This document shows positions 38,345 through 48,687 of a stretch of 64,000 bases of DNA, piece by piece. Under the pieces are notes generated by a model, which saw nothing but the letters and a program-made list of their open reading frames with translations, ran no database searches and had not been told where the DNA came from. A program made the position numbers and the translations under genes. The DNA is taken from NCBI RefSeq assembly GCF_900638025.1, contig NZ_LR134481.1, positions 1,178,001-1,242,000 on the forward strand. Direction: 5' to 3'. The stretch's first letter is position 1, and every line of letters begins with the position of its first letter. The stretch is from Haemophilus parainfluenzae. GTDB lineage: Bacteria; Pseudomonadota; Gammaproteobacteria; Enterobacterales; Pasteurellaceae.

Positions 38345-38806
38345 ATGCAAAAACAGATTGAAATTTTTACGGATGGATCTTGCCTCGGCAATCCGGGAGC
38401 CGGTGGCATAGGGATTGTCCTGCGCTATAAACAGCACGAAAAACATATTTCAAAAGGGTATTTCAAAACCACCAATAATCGCATGGAATTACGAGCAGTG
38501 ATTGAGGCTTTAAATAGCTTAAAAGAGCCTTGCCATGTGACGCTTTATAGCGATAGCCAATATATGAAAAATGGCATCACACAATGGATTTACAATTGGA
38601 AGAAAAACAATTGGAAAGCCAGCGCGGGCAAAGCAGTAAAAAATCAGGATTTATGGATTGCGTTAGATCAGGCGATTCAAACCCATAACATTGATTGGCA
38701 GTGGGTGAAAGGCCATTCAGGTCATCGTGAAAATGAAATTTGTGATGAATTAGCCAAACAAGGCGCAGAAAATCCGACCTTCGAAGATATCGGTTACGAA
38801 GGCTAG
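38345..38806 (+). CDS. rnhA: Ribonuclease HI
   Basis: RNase HI degrades RNA in RNA-DNA hybrids. The 153-residue protein starts [18 protein letters not shown] and has the DEDD catalytic carboxylates: the Asp in FTDGS, Glu in RMELRA, Asp in YSDSQY and Asp in ENEICDELA. The basic protrusion ([14 protein letters not shown]) that aids hybrid binding is present. The open frame extends upstream to 38219 but that part overlaps dnaQ and is not coding. Confidence 0.96.
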   Translation: MQKQIEIFTDGSCLGNPGAGGIGIVLRYKQHEKHISKGYFKTTNNRMELRAVIEALNSLKEPCHVTLYSDSQYMKNGITQWIYNWKKNNWKASAGKAVKNQDLWIALDQAIQTHNIDWQWVKGHSGHRENEICDELAKQGAENPTFEDIGYEG

Positions 38807-38830
38807 TCTGCACCTTATTTTAAAGTGCGG

Positions 38831-39691
38831 TTATTCTTGATAACGAATTAACCCTTCCTGCTGTGTAGTGGCAATTAATGTACCATCTGTAGCAAAAATT
38901 TGTCCTCTTGCTAAACCTCGTCCCGCAAAAGCATTGTTACTTTCAATGGCATGTAAATGCCAATTATTTAAATTGAAAGGGCGGTGAAACCAAATACTGT
39001 GGTCGATTGTAGCCACTTTCATCCCTTTCTGTAAAAAGCCTTTCCCATGTGGGTGAAGTGCGGTCAAAATACAGTGGAAATCAGAAAAATACGCTAAGAG
39101 ACATTGTTGCGTCTGCAAATCCAGTGGTGCTTCTCCATTGGTTTTAAACCAAGCATATTGTTCTGGGGGCAGTTTTCGCCCATCAAATGGATTGTTCAAA
39201 TATTGGCTATGAATCTGAAATGGTCGCTCTTGAGCAAATTTTTCACTCAAGCTTTCGGGCAAAGTCTGTGCCACTTTTAACATGATTTCATGTTCATCAA
39301 TGCATTGTTCAGGGCCTGGAACTTGTGGCATGGCTGATTGATGATCAAAGCCTTCTTCAGGTACTTGAAATGATGCGGTGACGTGGCAAATCACATTTTT
39401 ATGTTGAATGGCTTTTACGCGTAATGCAGAGAAGTTGCGTCCTTCACGTAAAGTTTCCACATCATAAATAATCGGGTATTGACTGTCGCCAGGCGCTAAA
39501 AAGTAAGCATGGCAAGAATGGAGTACACGCTCCGCAGGGGCAACTTGCATCGCGGCAGAAAGAGATTGCGCTACAACCTGACCGCCAAACACTTGGCGAA
39601 AACCTAAGTCTTCACTCGCACCACGAAAGATAAGATCATCAATTTTTTCTAATTTTAGCAATTTGATGAGTTGATTTAATTTATCCGACAT
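38831..39691 (-). CDS. tesB: Acyl-CoA thioesterase II
   Basis: TesB hydrolyses medium- and long-chain acyl-CoAs. The 286-residue protein is a double hot-dog fold: the first repeat has FGGQVVAQSL and the second has HGKGFLQKGMKVATIDHSIWFHRPF with the catalytic Asp and the HRPF motif. The start at 39691 follows AAGGA; an upstream ATG adds eight residues. Two uptake words lie at its 3' end or within. No pathway neighbours are present. Confidence 0.93.
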   Translation of the reverse strand: MSDKLNQLIKLLKLEKIDDLIFRGASEDLGFRQVFGGQVVAQSLSAAMQVAPAERVLHSCHAYFLAPGDSQYPIIYDVETLREGRNFSALRVKAIQHKNVICHVTASFQVPEEGFDHQSAMPQVPGPEQCIDEHEIMLKVAQTLPESLSEKFAQERPFQIHSQYLNNPFDGRKLPPEQYAWFKTNGEAPLDLQTQQCLLAYFSDFHCILTALHPHGKGFLQKGMKVATIDHSIWFHRPFNLNNWHLHAIESNNAFAGRGLARGQIFATDGTLIATTQQEGLIRYQE

Positions 39692-39748
39692 TGTTTTTTC
39701 CTTTTCTAAATACAAAAAGACCGCATAGTTATGCGGTCTGAAACGTTT

Positions 39749-40840
39749 TTATACGTTAAAGCGGAAGTGCATGACATCGCCATCTTGCACGATGTAGTCT
39801 TTACCTTCTAAGCGCCATTTACCTGCTTCTTTTGCTCCGTTTTCACCTTTGAATTGGATGAAGTCATCGTAAGCAATTACTTCTGCACGGATGAAGCCTT
39901 TTTCAAAGTCTGTATGGATGACAGCTGCTGCTTTAGGGGCGGTTGCACCCACAGAAACTGTCCATGCGCGCACTTCTTTCACACCCGCAGTGAAGTAGGT
40001 TTGAAGATTTAATAAGGCATAACCCGCACGAATTACACGGTTTAAGCCGGGTTCTTCAATACCAAGATCTTGTAAGAATTCGATTTTTTCATCATCATCA
40101 AGTTCAGCAATTTCTGCTTCAATCGCCGCACATACAGGCACAACAACAGAGCCTTCTTTTTCAGCAAATTCACGTACTTTGTCTAAATATGGGTTATTTT
40201 CAAAACCGTCTTCATTCACGTTCGCAATGTACATGGTTGGTTTTAATGTGAGGAAGTTATAGCTTTTAATCGCCAATAATTCATCTTTATCTAACTCAAC
40301 AGAACGAATCATGCCCGCTTCAGAAAGTACAGGAAGAATTTTTTCCATTACAGACAGCTCAAATTTTGCCTCTTTATCGCCACCTTTTGCACGTTTTTGT
40401 AAACGTTGGATTGCACGTTCGCAGCTATCTAAGTCAGCAAGGGCTAATTCGGTATTGATGGTTTCGATATCACTTAATGGATCGATCTTACCCGCAACGT
40501 GCACGATGTCGTCGTTTTCAAAACAACGAACAACATGACCAATTGCATCAGTTTCACGGATATTAGCTAGGAATTTATTACCTAAGCCTTCACCTTTACT
40601 TGCACCCGCAACCAAACCAGCGATATCCACAAACTCCATGGTGGTGGGTAATACGCGTTCAGGTTTAACAATTTCCGCTAATGCATCTAAACGCGGATCT
40701 GGCATTGGTACCACGCCAGTATTCGGTTCGATTGTACAGAACGGATAGTTTGCCGCTTCGATACCGGCTTTGGTTAATGCATTAAAAAGGGTAGATTTAC
40801 CGACGTTTGGCAAACCAACGATACCACATTTAAATCCCAT
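39749..40840 (-). CDS. ychF: Redox-responsive ATPase YchF (Obg family)
   Basis: YchF is a P-loop protein of the Obg family that prefers ATP to GTP, binds ribosomes and responds to oxidative stress. The 363-residue protein has [15 protein letters not shown] at the start, the DIAG switch motif, and NVNED where GTPases have NKxD, the change that shifts nucleotide choice. A coiled-coil insert and C-terminal TGS domain follow. It lies downstream of pth, the usual gene pair. Confidence 0.96.
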   Translation of the reverse strand: MGFKCGIVGLPNVGKSTLFNALTKAGIEAANYPFCTIEPNTGVVPMPDPRLDALAEIVKPERVLPTTMEFVDIAGLVAGASKGEGLGNKFLANIRETDAIGHVVRCFENDDIVHVAGKIDPLSDIETINTELALADLDSCERAIQRLQKRAKGGDKEAKFELSVMEKILPVLSEAGMIRSVELDKDELLAIKSYNFLTLKPTMYIANVNEDGFENNPYLDKVREFAEKEGSVVVPVCAAIEAEIAELDDDEKIEFLQDLGIEEPGLNRVIRAGYALLNLQTYFTAGVKEVRAWTVSVGATAPKAAAVIHTDFEKGFIRAEVIAYDDFIQFKGENGAKEAGKWRLEGKDYIVQDGDVMHFRFNV

Positions 40841-40863
40841 GATGTTTTCCTTATTGTAAGCGT

Positions 40864-40903
40864 AAGTGCGGTTAAAATTTATGGTGTTTTTTCACCGCAC
40901 TTT
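40864..40903 (-). terminator. Inverted uptake-word pair behind pth
   Basis: AAGTGCGGT at 40864-40872 and ACCGCACTT at 40894-40902 form a nine-base perfect stem with a 21-base loop, just past the pth stop. Such inverted pairs often serve as terminators in Haemophilus, although the T run here is short. Confidence 0.5.
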
Positions 40904-40907
40904 TGAG

Positions 40908-41492
40908 TTAAATTTTAAAACTGTTTAAGCGATTGGTGGCTTTCACCATGCCTTCTTTGAAAAGCAGTTCAATGCAATCGCTGGCTTCGTCTAACGCTTT
41001 ATCGAGCGCTTCTCTTTCTGCCGGCGAGGGTTTGTTAAGTACAAAGCCTGAAACTAAATCGCGGTGTCCAGGATGGCCAATGCCAATGCGTAAACGATAG
41101 AAATTGTTGCTGTTACCAAGCTGAGCTACGATATCTTTTAAACCATTATGTCCGCCATGTCCGCCACCTTGTTTTAATTTTACGGTGCCAGGCGGTAAGT
41201 CTAATTCATCGTGTAGCACTAAAATTTCTTCTGGTTTGATGCGATAAAAATTAGCAAGTGCGCCTACGGCTTTTCCGCTTAAATTCATAAACGTCGTCGG
41301 CACTAAAAAACGGACTTCTTTGCCATTAATTAGTGTTTTTCCTACATAACCGAAGAATTTATTTTCTGCATTAAGCGAAACATTAAAGCGACGAGCTAAA
41401 CGCTCAATCAGCCATTCACCTGCATTGTGGCGGGTTTCCGCATATTTATCGCCAGGGTTTCCCAGCCCCACGATGAGTTTAATTTCAGACAT
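40908..41492 (-). CDS. pth: Peptidyl-tRNA hydrolase
   Basis: Pth recycles peptidyl-tRNA released from stalled ribosomes. The 194-residue protein has the family signature [19 protein letters not shown] with the catalytic His near residue 22, the FMNLSGKAV strand, and the [12 protein letters not shown] loop. It precedes ychF on the same strand with a 67-base gap that holds an inverted uptake-word pair. Confidence 0.96.
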   Translation of the reverse strand: MSEIKLIVGLGNPGDKYAETRHNAGEWLIERLARRFNVSLNAENKFFGYVGKTLINGKEVRFLVPTTFMNLSGKAVGALANFYRIKPEEILVLHDELDLPPGTVKLKQGGGHGGHNGLKDIVAQLGNSNNFYRLRIGIGHPGHRDLVSGFVLNKPSPAEREALDKALDEASDCIELLFKEGMVKATNRLNSFKI

Positions 41493-41552
41493 AGTTTTCT
41501 GCTTGAATAAAAATAGTGGCGTATTGTAGCGAAAAAGGGCTAATTTCTCAAT

Positions 41553-41969
41553 CTATAAGGCTAAGACTAAAACACCTGAGAGAATTAATAGACTTCCTAT
41601 AACTAATTTCATACTTAAAGGTTCACCTAATAAAACTACACCTAAAATAATAGCAATAACCACACTGAGTTTATCAATGGGTGCAACCCAAGAGGCGGGC
41701 GCCATTTGCAAGGCACGATAATAACAAAGCCAAGATAGGCCCGTAGCAACACCAGAAAGAATTAAAAAGGTGAGTGGTTTTGCTGCAATATGTTGTGGCA
41801 GTTGCCATTCGTTACGTGCGCTAATGATACCCGCTGTAATGAGTAAAACCACAATTGTACGGATAAATGTCGCCAGATTGCTGTTAATGCCTTCAACCCC
41901 TAATTTGCCTAAAATGGCGGTAAGTCCAGCGAAAAAGGCTGAACCAATAGCAAAAAATACCCAATTCAT
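41553..41969 (-). CDS. Half-size EamA-family membrane protein
   Basis: The 138-residue protein is hydrophobic, with four to five membrane helices and a single EamA domain; normal drug/metabolite transporters carry two. The conserved end block PLSMKLVIGSLLILSGVLVL and RALQMAPASWVAPIDKLS are recognisable. Single-domain members are thought to work as dimers, as EmrE does. Substrate unknown. It lies alone between pth and the divergent rnfH gene, and the spacer carries an uptake word near 42000. Confidence 0.8.
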   Translation of the reverse strand: MNWVFFAIGSAFFAGLTAILGKLGVEGINSNLATFIRTIVVLLITAGIISARNEWQLPQHIAAKPLTFLILSGVATGLSWLCYYRALQMAPASWVAPIDKLSVVIAIILGVVLLGEPLSMKLVIGSLLILSGVLVLAL

Positions 41970-42050
41970 GATGTGCTCCTGATTTTATCGTTAATATTGA
42001 CCGCACTTTTCCGCTATAATAATGGAAAACTCATTAAGACAGAATAAGAC

Positions 42051-42377
42051 ATGAAACAAATTAATATTGAAATCGCTTATGCCTTGCCGGATCGCTATTA
42101 TTTGAAGTCCTTCAAAGTGGATGAAGGCACAATGATTCAAACGGCTATTTTACAATCGGGCATTTTACAACAGTTTACCGAGATCGATTTGCGTGAAAAT
42201 AAAGTGGGGATTTATTCCCGTCCAGCAAAACTGAACGATCAATTAAAAGATGGCGATCGTATTGAAATTTACCGCCCATTATTAGCCGATCCTAAAGAAA
42301 TTCGTCGTAAACGTGCAGCAGAGCAAGCCAAAGCCGCACAAGAAAAAGCTCAACAAGAAAAACAGGAAAAGGAGTAA
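42051..42377 (+). CDS. rnfH: RnfH-family ubiquitin-like protein
   Basis: The 108-residue protein has a beta-grasp (ThiS/MoaD-like) fold with the family features INIEIAYALPDRYYLK at the start and YRPLLADPKEIRRKRA near the end, followed by a charged, glutamine-rich helical tail. The role is not settled: it was named for rnf genes but in enterobacteria it stands next to the RatA toxin-like gene. Here it precedes roxA by 3 bases and so belongs to an rnfH-roxA-xseA run. Confidence 0.88.
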   Translation: MKQINIEIAYALPDRYYLKSFKVDEGTMIQTAILQSGILQQFTEIDLRENKVGIYSRPAKLNDQLKDGDRIEIYRPLLADPKEIRRKRAAEQAKAAQEKAQQEKQEKE

Positions 42378-42380
42378 AAA

Positions 42381-43592
42381 ATGATCGCACTTTCCAACCA
42401 ATATTGTCTGCCTGATGGCATTACCCCTGAAATTTTCCTGCGTGATTATTGGCAGAAAAAACCATTGATTATTCGTAATGGCTTGCCTGAAATTGTTGGC
42501 CAATTCGAGCCTGACGATATTATCGAATTAGCACAAGGTGAAGAGGTGACAGCACGTTTAGTGAAAACCTTTTCAGATGATAATTGGAAAGTGTTTTTCA
42601 GTCCGTTATCTGAAGAAGATTTTGCAGATGTGCCAGAGAAATGGTCGGTGCTCGTCCAAAATTTAGAGCAATGGAGTACTGAATTAGGTCAGCTTTGGAA
42701 TAAATTTGGCTTTATCCCACAATGGCAACGCGACGATATTATGGTGTCTTATGCACCTAAAGGCGGTTCCGTTGGTAAGCATTATGACGAATATGATGTA
42801 TTTTTGGTGCAAGGTTATGGTCATCGCCGTTGGCAGTTAGGTAAATGGTGTGATTCTTCTACAGAATTTAAACCGAATCAGCCGATTCGTATTTTTGATG
42901 ATATGGGCGAATTGGTGATTGATGAAGTGATGAATCCAGGTGATATTCTTTATATTCCAGCTCGTATGTCGCATTACGGTGTAGCAGAAGATGATTGCTT
43001 GACCTTTTCTTTTGGTTTGCGTTATCCGAATTTAGCAGATATTTTCGATAACGTGAATAAAGCGTTTTGTCATCAAGATCCTGAATTGAATTTAAGCGAA
43101 TTCCAATTACCGTTACGTTTAACGCAAGCAGAGCAGCGTACGGGCAAATTGGCTGATGAAAATATTCAGGCAATGAAAAAGCAATTCTTAGTGAAATTGT
43201 CAGAGTCTGAAGCCTTTGATACCTTGTTCAAACAAGCAGTAGCCAGTACAGTGAGCTCACGTCGCTATGAAATGTTGGTATCGGATGAAATGTCCGATCC
43301 TGACGAAGTGCGGTCAATTTTAGAAGAGGAACAAGGTGTATTAATGCAGGACAATAACTGCAAATTGCTTTACACCAAAAATCCGCTCCGCATTTATGCT
43401 AATGGCGAATGGTTAGATGAAGTGAATGTCATTGAAACGGAAGTGTTGAAACGCCTCTCCGATGGTGAAGCGCTAGATTGGGCATTCTTAAATAATTTAG
43501 TGAATGATACAGAAGATCCTGAAAGCACAATGGAATTATTGCTCGATTCGATTTGTAACTGGCTAGATGATGGTTGGGTGTTGATTGAATAA
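42381..43592 (+). CDS. roxA: Ribosomal protein uL16 arginine 3-hydroxylase (RoxA, JmjC/cupin)
   Basis: RoxA (YcfD) hydroxylates an arginine of ribosomal protein uL16 using Fe(II), oxygen and 2-oxoglutarate. The 403-residue protein has the JmjC-type metal site KHYDEYD (His and Asp near 134-136) and a distal His in RMSHYG near 196, followed by the dimerisation and winged-helix regions of the family. It starts 3 bases after rnfH and its stop shares a base with the xseA start (TAATG). Confidence 0.93.
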   Translation: MIALSNQYCLPDGITPEIFLRDYWQKKPLIIRNGLPEIVGQFEPDDIIELAQGEEVTARLVKTFSDDNWKVFFSPLSEEDFADVPEKWSVLVQNLEQWSTELGQLWNKFGFIPQWQRDDIMVSYAPKGGSVGKHYDEYDVFLVQGYGHRRWQLGKWCDSSTEFKPNQPIRIFDDMGELVIDEVMNPGDILYIPARMSHYGVAEDDCLTFSFGLRYPNLADIFDNVNKAFCHQDPELNLSEFQLPLRLTQAEQRTGKLADENIQAMKKQFLVKLSESEAFDTLFKQAVASTVSSRRYEMLVSDEMSDPDEVRSILEEEQGVLMQDNNCKLLYTKNPLRIYANGEWLDEVNVIETEVLKRLSDGEALDWAFLNNLVNDTEDPESTMELLLDSICNWLDDGWVLIE

Positions 43593-44911
43593 TGTCTGAA
43601 AACATTTACTCCGTTTCCCAACTGAACAGCGCCGCCCGCCAAATGCTAGAAGGGAATTTTTCACAGATTTGGCTTACAGGAGAGATTTCTAATTTCACTC
43701 AACCTGTATCAGGGCATTGGTATTTAACGCTGAAAGATGAAAATGCCCAAGTTCGCGGTGCGATGTTCCGCATGAAAAATTTGCGCGTGGGATTTCGTCC
43801 GCAAAATGGTATGCAGGTCTTGGTGTGGGCAAATGTCAGTTTATATGAGCCTCGCGGTGATTATCAGCTGATTATTGAATCCATGCACCCTGCTGGCGAA
43901 GGATTATTGCAACAGCAATTTGAAGCGCTCAAAATGAAATTGGCGGCTGAAGGATTGTTTGCACAAAACTTGAAGAAAAGCTTACCGGACTTTGCTAAAG
44001 CGGTGGGGATTATTACGTCTTCTACTGGCGCAGCTTTACAAGATATTCTGCATATTTTGGCTCGTCGAGATCCCAGTTTAAAAGTGGTGATTTATCCAAC
44101 GGCAGTGCAAGGCAAAGAAGCAACGGCTGAAATTGTCCAAATGATTGAACTCGCTAATGCGCGTCAAGAAGTAGATGTATTAATTGTCGGCCGTGGTGGT
44201 GGTTCTTTAGAAGATCTTTGGTGCTTTAATGAAGAAGAAGTTGCGCGTGCGATTTTCCGTTCAAATTTACCGATTATCAGTGCAGTTGGTCACGAAACGG
44301 ATGTTACTATTGCTGATTTTGTGGCAGATTTACGCGCACCGACACCCTCTGCAGCGGCGGAGTTAGTGAGTCGCAATCAGCAGGAATTACTACAACAGTT
44401 AGCCTATAAACAACAGCGCTTAGAGATGGCGTTGGATCGTATTTTTAGTCATCAACAACAACGTTTACAACGGTTACGTTTACGCCTGCAAAACCAACAT
44501 CCGCAAAATCAATTGTTGATGCAGAAAGCCAGAACGGCGCAATTACATCATCGTTTAGTCTTAGCGATGCAGCGCCAAATGGATAAAACGCAGCAAAAAT
44601 TGACCGCACTTTCAGCGCGCTTAAAACAAAATCCGTTGCCTTATCGATTGCAAAAACAATCACAGTATTTAGCTCAGTTACAAGTGCGGTTAAATTTAGG
44701 GGCGAATCGTCAAGTTACGGAACGCCAAAATAAATTAGCGACATTATGTGGCAAGTTAGATGGATTAAGCCCATTAAAAGTATTAGCGCGAGGGTATTCC
44801 ATCGCGGAAGATGTCAAAGGTCATGCGATTGTGAGTGTAAAACAAGTCAAAACAGGCGACACCATTAAAACGAAGGTGGCAGATGGGGAAATAACCAGCC
44901 GCGTTTGTTAA
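43592..44911 (+). CDS. xseA: Exodeoxyribonuclease VII large subunit
   Basis: XseA with XseB degrades single-stranded DNA in both directions. The 439-residue protein has an N-terminal OB fold ([24 protein letters not shown]), the nuclease core with [16 protein letters not shown] and [28 protein letters not shown], and a long coiled coil. The single-base overlap with roxA suggests translational coupling; xseB is not in the window. Two uptake words lie near the 3' end, and a hairpin follows. Confidence 0.96.
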   Translation: MSENIYSVSQLNSAARQMLEGNFSQIWLTGEISNFTQPVSGHWYLTLKDENAQVRGAMFRMKNLRVGFRPQNGMQVLVWANVSLYEPRGDYQLIIESMHPAGEGLLQQQFEALKMKLAAEGLFAQNLKKSLPDFAKAVGIITSSTGAALQDILHILARRDPSLKVVIYPTAVQGKEATAEIVQMIELANARQEVDVLIVGRGGGSLEDLWCFNEEEVARAIFRSNLPIISAVGHETDVTIADFVADLRAPTPSAAAELVSRNQQELLQQLAYKQQRLEMALDRIFSHQQQRLQRLRLRLQNQHPQNQLLMQKARTAQLHHRLVLAMQRQMDKTQQKLTALSARLKQNPLPYRLQKQSQYLAQLQVRLNLGANRQVTERQNKLATLCGKLDGLSPLKVLARGYSIAEDVKGHAIVSVKQVKTGDTIKTKVADGEITSRVC

Positions 44912-44931
44912 TTTAAATAAATTTTTAATGT

Positions 44932-44970
44932 AAACCTATGATGAATAAGAAATCATCATAGGTTTTCTTT
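44932..44970 (+). terminator. Terminator of rnfH-roxA-xseA
   Basis: AACCTATGATG pairs with CATCATAGGTT and is followed by a run of T residues interrupted only by a C. Confidence 0.85.
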
Positions 44971-45071
44971 TTTTGTGACCGGCTTCAAAGTTTCAACAAA
45001 AAAATAGAGGGTTCAGTTTTTTTTATTTTTTTATGGGAGTATTATGCGACCTCGATACTAGGAGAGTAATG

Positions 45072-45695
45072 ATGTCAGAAATTCAACAGTTTAGTCAGCA
45101 CGATATAGAAGTTCTTAATGAAGAAACTGTTTATAAAGGTTTTTTTACACTTAAGAAAGTACAGTTTAAACATAAGCTTTTTGCTGGTGGCGAAAGTGGT
45201 GTTGTGACACGTGAATTATTAGTCAAAGGTGCTGCTTCTGCAGTGATTGCTTACGATCCGAAAAAAGATGCAGTGGTTTTAGTTGAGCAAGTACGTATTG
45301 GTGCATATCAACCTGAATCAGCTCGTTCCCCTTGGTTATTAGAATTGATTGCTGGCATGGTTGAAGAGGGTGAACAACCTGAAGAAGTGGCTTTGCGTGA
45401 AAGTGAAGAGGAAGCGGGTGTATCAGTTCAAGATCTTACTCATTGTTTAAGTGTATGGGATAGCCCGGGTGGCGTAGTCGAGCGTATTCATCTGTTTGTC
45501 GGTCGAGTAGATAGCTTACAAGCCAAGGGGCTTCATGGTTTAGCTGAAGAAAATGAAGACATCCGTGTTCATGTGGTGAAACGTGAACAAGCCTATCAAT
45601 GGATGTGTGAAGGTAAAATTGATAATGGCATTGCAGTAATGGGCTTGCAATGGCTTCAATTAAATTACGCCCAATTGCAGCAACGCTGGCAATAG
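45072..45695 (+). CDS. nudF: ADP-ribose pyrophosphatase (Nudix hydrolase)
   Basis: NudF hydrolyses ADP-ribose to AMP and ribose-5-phosphate. The 207-residue protein has the full Nudix box within GMVEEGEQPEEVALRESEEE followed by AGV, the pattern Gx5Ex7REUxEExGU. The preceding VLVEQVRIGAYQPESARSPWLLEL matches ADP-ribose-specific members. Two ATG codons adjoin at 45069 and 45072; GGAG is placed seven bases from the latter. It stands 7 bases before cpdA. Confidence 0.93.
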   Translation: MSEIQQFSQHDIEVLNEETVYKGFFTLKKVQFKHKLFAGGESGVVTRELLVKGAASAVIAYDPKKDAVVLVEQVRIGAYQPESARSPWLLELIAGMVEEGEQPEEVALRESEEEAGVSVQDLTHCLSVWDSPGGVVERIHLFVGRVDSLQAKGLHGLAEENEDIRVHVVKREQAYQWMCEGKIDNGIAVMGLQWLQLNYAQLQQRWQ

Positions 45696-45702
45696 GAGTT
45701 TC

Positions 45703-46527
45703 ATGAGCAATACATTTGAATACGAACCCGCGAGTGAAATCGTCAAATTATTACAAATCACCGATCCTCATTTGTTTAAAGATACAAGCAAAGAGTTATT
45801 AGGTATCAACACGCACGAAAGCTTTTCTCAGGTGTTAAAAGAAATTCAGGCAGAGTCTTTTAATTATGATGTTGTGCTTGCGACAGGTGATTTGGTACAA
45901 GATAGTAGCGACGAAGGTTATCTACGATTTGTTGAAATGGTTAAACCGTTAAATAAGTCAGTATTTTGGCTTCCGGGTAACCATGATTTTCAACCCAAAA
46001 TGGTTGAGCATTTGAGCCAATCGCCTATTAACGCATCAAAACATTTACTTCTTGGCAAACATTGGCAAGTGATTTTGTTAGATAGCCAAGTTTCCGGTGT
46101 GCCTCATGGTGAATTAAGTGCTTATCAGCTAGATTGGTTAAAAATGAAATTAGCGGAAAATCCAGCACGTTATAGTTTAGTCGTCTTACATCACCATCTA
46201 TTGCCAACGAATTCAGCATGGCTTGATCAGCATAACTTACGTAATGCGCATGAATTCTCAGAGGTTCTGGCTCAATTCAACAATGTAAAAGGGATTTTAT
46301 ACGGTCATATTCATCAAGAAGTCGATGGCTATTGGCAAGGTTATCAAACCATGGCAACACCAGCGACTTGTATTCAATTTAAGCCGGACAGCAACCATTT
46401 TGCTTTAGATACCTTACAACCAGGTTGGCGTGAAATTGAGCTATATCCAGATGGGCGAATTGAAACGAGGGTGAAGAGAATCAAACACAAAACGTTCCTG
46501 CCAAATATGGAGGAAGAAGGATACTAA
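45703..46527 (+). CDS. cpdA: 3',5'-cyclic AMP phosphodiesterase CpdA
   Basis: CpdA breaks down cAMP and so damps CRP activity, which in Haemophilus also controls natural competence. The 274-residue metallophosphoesterase has the motif series ITDPHLF (D-x-H), ATGDLVQDS (GD-x2-D), LPGNHDF (GNHD), HHHLLP and GHIHQE. AGGAG precedes the start. It follows nudF closely, the pairing also known in E. coli, and ends in a terminator made from two uptake words. Confidence 0.95.
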   Translation: MSNTFEYEPASEIVKLLQITDPHLFKDTSKELLGINTHESFSQVLKEIQAESFNYDVVLATGDLVQDSSDEGYLRFVEMVKPLNKSVFWLPGNHDFQPKMVEHLSQSPINASKHLLLGKHWQVILLDSQVSGVPHGELSAYQLDWLKMKLAENPARYSLVVLHHHLLPTNSAWLDQHNLRNAHEFSEVLAQFNNVKGILYGHIHQEVDGYWQGYQTMATPATCIQFKPDSNHFALDTLQPGWREIELYPDGRIETRVKRIKHKTFLPNMEEEGY

Positions 46528-46528
46528 A

Positions 46529-46570
46529 CAAAGTGCGGTTAAAATTCAGGTGATTTTAACCGCACTTTTT
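46529..46570 (+). terminator. Terminator of nudF-cpdA built from an inverted uptake-word pair
   Basis: AAAGTGCGGTTAAAA pairs with TTTTAACCGCACTTT as a 15-base perfect stem with an eight-base loop, ending in T residues. Confidence 0.9.
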
Positions 46571-46679
46571 CTATACCGAAAGGGGTAAAAGTCCATTTTA
46601 CACTAGCCAGCATTCCCACAAATCTGTACAATAGCCGACCGATTTTATCTTTTTACTAATCTTTATTTTTTTAAGCAAT

Positions 46680-48104
46680 ATGACGCAAAAATTACATATT
46701 AAAACATGGGGCTGTCAGATGAATGAATACGATTCATCAAAAATGGCCGATCTTCTCTTAAATACACATGGTTTGGAATTAACTGATATTCCAGAAGAAG
46801 CCGATGTGTTACTTCTAAATACCTGTTCTATCCGTGAAAAAGCACAAGAAAAAGTGTTCCATCAGTTAGGTCGTTGGAAAGAATTAAAAAAACAAAATCC
46901 AAACTTAGTGATTGGTGTGGGCGGTTGTGTGGCTTCACAAGAAGGTGAGCATATTCGTCATCGTGCTCCTTATGTGGATATCGTATTTGGTCCGCAAACT
47001 TTACATCGTTTGCCAGAAATGATTAACCAAATCCGTGGTGGTAAAAGTTCGGTGGTGGATGTAAGTTTCCCAGAAATTGAGAAATTTGACCGCTTACCGG
47101 AACCTCGCGCAGAAGGTCCAACTGCGTTTGTGTCTATTATGGAAGGTTGTAATAAATATTGTACTTACTGCGTGGTGCCTTATACCCGTGGTGAAGAAGT
47201 GAGCCGTCCTGTTGATGACGTATTATTTGAAATTGCGCAGTTAGCTGATCAAGGTGTTCGTGAAATCAATTTATTAGGCCAAAACGTAAACGCATATCGT
47301 GGCCCGACATTTGATGGTGGTATCTGTACATTTGCGGAATTATTGCGTTTAGTCGCGTCTATTGACGGTATCGATCGTTTACGTTTTACCACCAGTCACC
47401 CAATCGAATTTACTGATGATATTATTGACGTGTATCGAGATACACCTGAATTGGTGGACTTCGTACACTTGCCGGTGCAAGCTGGTTCTGACCGTATTTT
47501 AACCATGATGAAACGTGGTCATACCGCGTTAGAATATAAATCGATCATTCGTAAATTACGTGCCGTGCGACCAAATATTCAAATTAGCTCAGATTTCATT
47601 GTAGGCTTCCCAGGTGAAACCAATGAAGAGTTTGAACAAACAATGAATCTAATTGCGCAAGTGAATTTTGATATGAGCTTTAGCTTTATCTATTCTGCGC
47701 GTCCAGGTACACCTGCAGCAGACATGCCAGATGATGTAACCGAAGAAGAGAAAAAACAACGTCTCTATCTGTTACAAGAGCGTATTAACCAACAAGCGGC
47801 ACAATATAGTCGTCGAATGCTTGACACAGAGCAACGCGTGTTGGTGGAAGGGCCGTCTAAGAAAGATATTATGGAATTAACAGGACGTACTGAAAACAAC
47901 CGTATTGTGAATTTCCAAGGCTCACCAGATATGATTGGTAAATTTGTCGATATCAAAATTACCGATGTTTATACTAACTCTCTACGGGGTGATGTCGTGC
48001 GTACTGAAGATCAAATGGGATTACGTATTGCACAATCTCCACAAGAAGTGATGAACCGTACTCGTAAAGAAGATGAATTAGGCGTAGGACGTTATCACGG
48101 CTAA
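46680..48104 (+). CDS. miaB: tRNA-2-methylthio-N6-dimethylallyladenosine synthase
   Basis: MiaB is a radical-SAM methylthiotransferase acting on A37 of tRNAs that read codons starting with U. The 474-residue protein has the N-terminal cluster domain with cysteines in [19 protein letters not shown] and GGCVA; the radical-SAM motif [15 protein letters not shown]; and a C-terminal TRAM domain. Length and motifs are complete. Its tRNA neighbours on the other strand include tRNA-Leu(TAA), a plausible substrate by its codons. A hairpin follows. Confidence 0.97.
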   Translation: MTQKLHIKTWGCQMNEYDSSKMADLLLNTHGLELTDIPEEADVLLLNTCSIREKAQEKVFHQLGRWKELKKQNPNLVIGVGGCVASQEGEHIRHRAPYVDIVFGPQTLHRLPEMINQIRGGKSSVVDVSFPEIEKFDRLPEPRAEGPTAFVSIMEGCNKYCTYCVVPYTRGEEVSRPVDDVLFEIAQLADQGVREINLLGQNVNAYRGPTFDGGICTFAELLRLVASIDGIDRLRFTTSHPIEFTDDIIDVYRDTPELVDFVHLPVQAGSDRILTMMKRGHTALEYKSIIRKLRAVRPNIQISSDFIVGFPGETNEEFEQTMNLIAQVNFDMSFSFIYSARPGTPAADMPDDVTEEEKKQRLYLLQERINQQAAQYSRRMLDTEQRVLVEGPSKKDIMELTGRTENNRIVNFQGSPDMIGKFVDIKITDVYTNSLRGDVVRTEDQMGLRIAQSPQEVMNRTRKEDELGVGRYHG

Positions 48105-48126
48105 TCATTTAAGAGAATATAGATAA

Positions 48127-48156
48127 GTAACCGTACGCAAGTGCGGTTATTTTTTA
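48127..48156 (+). terminator. Terminator of miaB containing an uptake word
   Basis: TAACCG (48128-48133) pairs with CGGTTA (48144-48149) and a run of T residues follows. The right arm includes AAGTGCGGT. Confidence 0.7.
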
Positions 48157-48208
48157 TGTGTTTTTTAGAAAAGAGAGTAGGAAAGTCGTTACCCTAAATT
48201 TTAGGCAT

Positions 48209-48231
48209 AAAAAAACACCCGTTAAGGCGCT
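48209..48231 (-). terminator. Likely terminator of the tRNA-Lys/Leu/Gly transcript
   Basis: On the minus strand a short GCGCC / GGTGT stem with two G-T pairs is followed by seven T residues. The stem is weak but the T run and position are right. Confidence 0.45.
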
Positions 48232-48240
48232 GATTTAAAG

Positions 48241-48316
48241 TGGTGGGTCGTGAAGGATTCGAACCTTCGACCAACGGATTAAAAGTCCGCTGCTCTACCG
48301 ACTGAGCTAACGACCC
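48241..48316 (-). tRNA. tRNA-Lys (TTT)
   Basis: The 76-base gene has acceptor GGGTCGT with ACGACCC, anticodon loop CTTTTAA (anticodon TTT), T-arm GGTTCGAATCC and encoded CCA. It is the last of a three-tRNA leftward cluster. Confidence 0.97.
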
Positions 48317-48366
48317 AATTAGATGATTTTAAAGTAAATTTTAAAATCTTTGAATTGGTGTTTAAA

Positions 48367-48453
48367 TGGTGCCCGAAGCCAGACTTGAACTGGCACGCCT
48401 CGAAAGGCGAGGGATTTTAAATCCCTTGTGTCTACCGATTCCACCACTCGGGC
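48367..48453 (-). tRNA. tRNA-Leu (TAA)
   Basis: The 87-base class II tRNA has acceptor GCCCGAG, anticodon loop TTTAAAA (anticodon TAA), a long variable arm and encoded CCA. The D-arm TGGTGGAATCGGTAGACAC is typical of tRNA-Leu. Confidence 0.96.
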
Positions 48454-48457
48454 AAAT

Positions 48458-48533
<76 letters not shown>

Positions 48534-48635
48534 ATTTGCTTGTTGCCAAACAACGAGGCGTATTTTACGGATTTATCTTATTGTGTCAAATAAAATTCGC
48601 AAAAAAGTTTTTGATTGGTTAAAAATGGTTCAAAA

Positions 48636-48664
48636 ATAAAAAGTGTGATTAAAATAACCACACC
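48636..48664 (-). terminator. Terminator of pgsA
   Basis: GTGTGATT pairs with AACCACAC apart from one mismatch; on the minus strand five T residues and a further T-rich run follow. Confidence 0.75.
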
Positions 48665-48687
48665 TTTTATTTAAAATTTATCCAATT

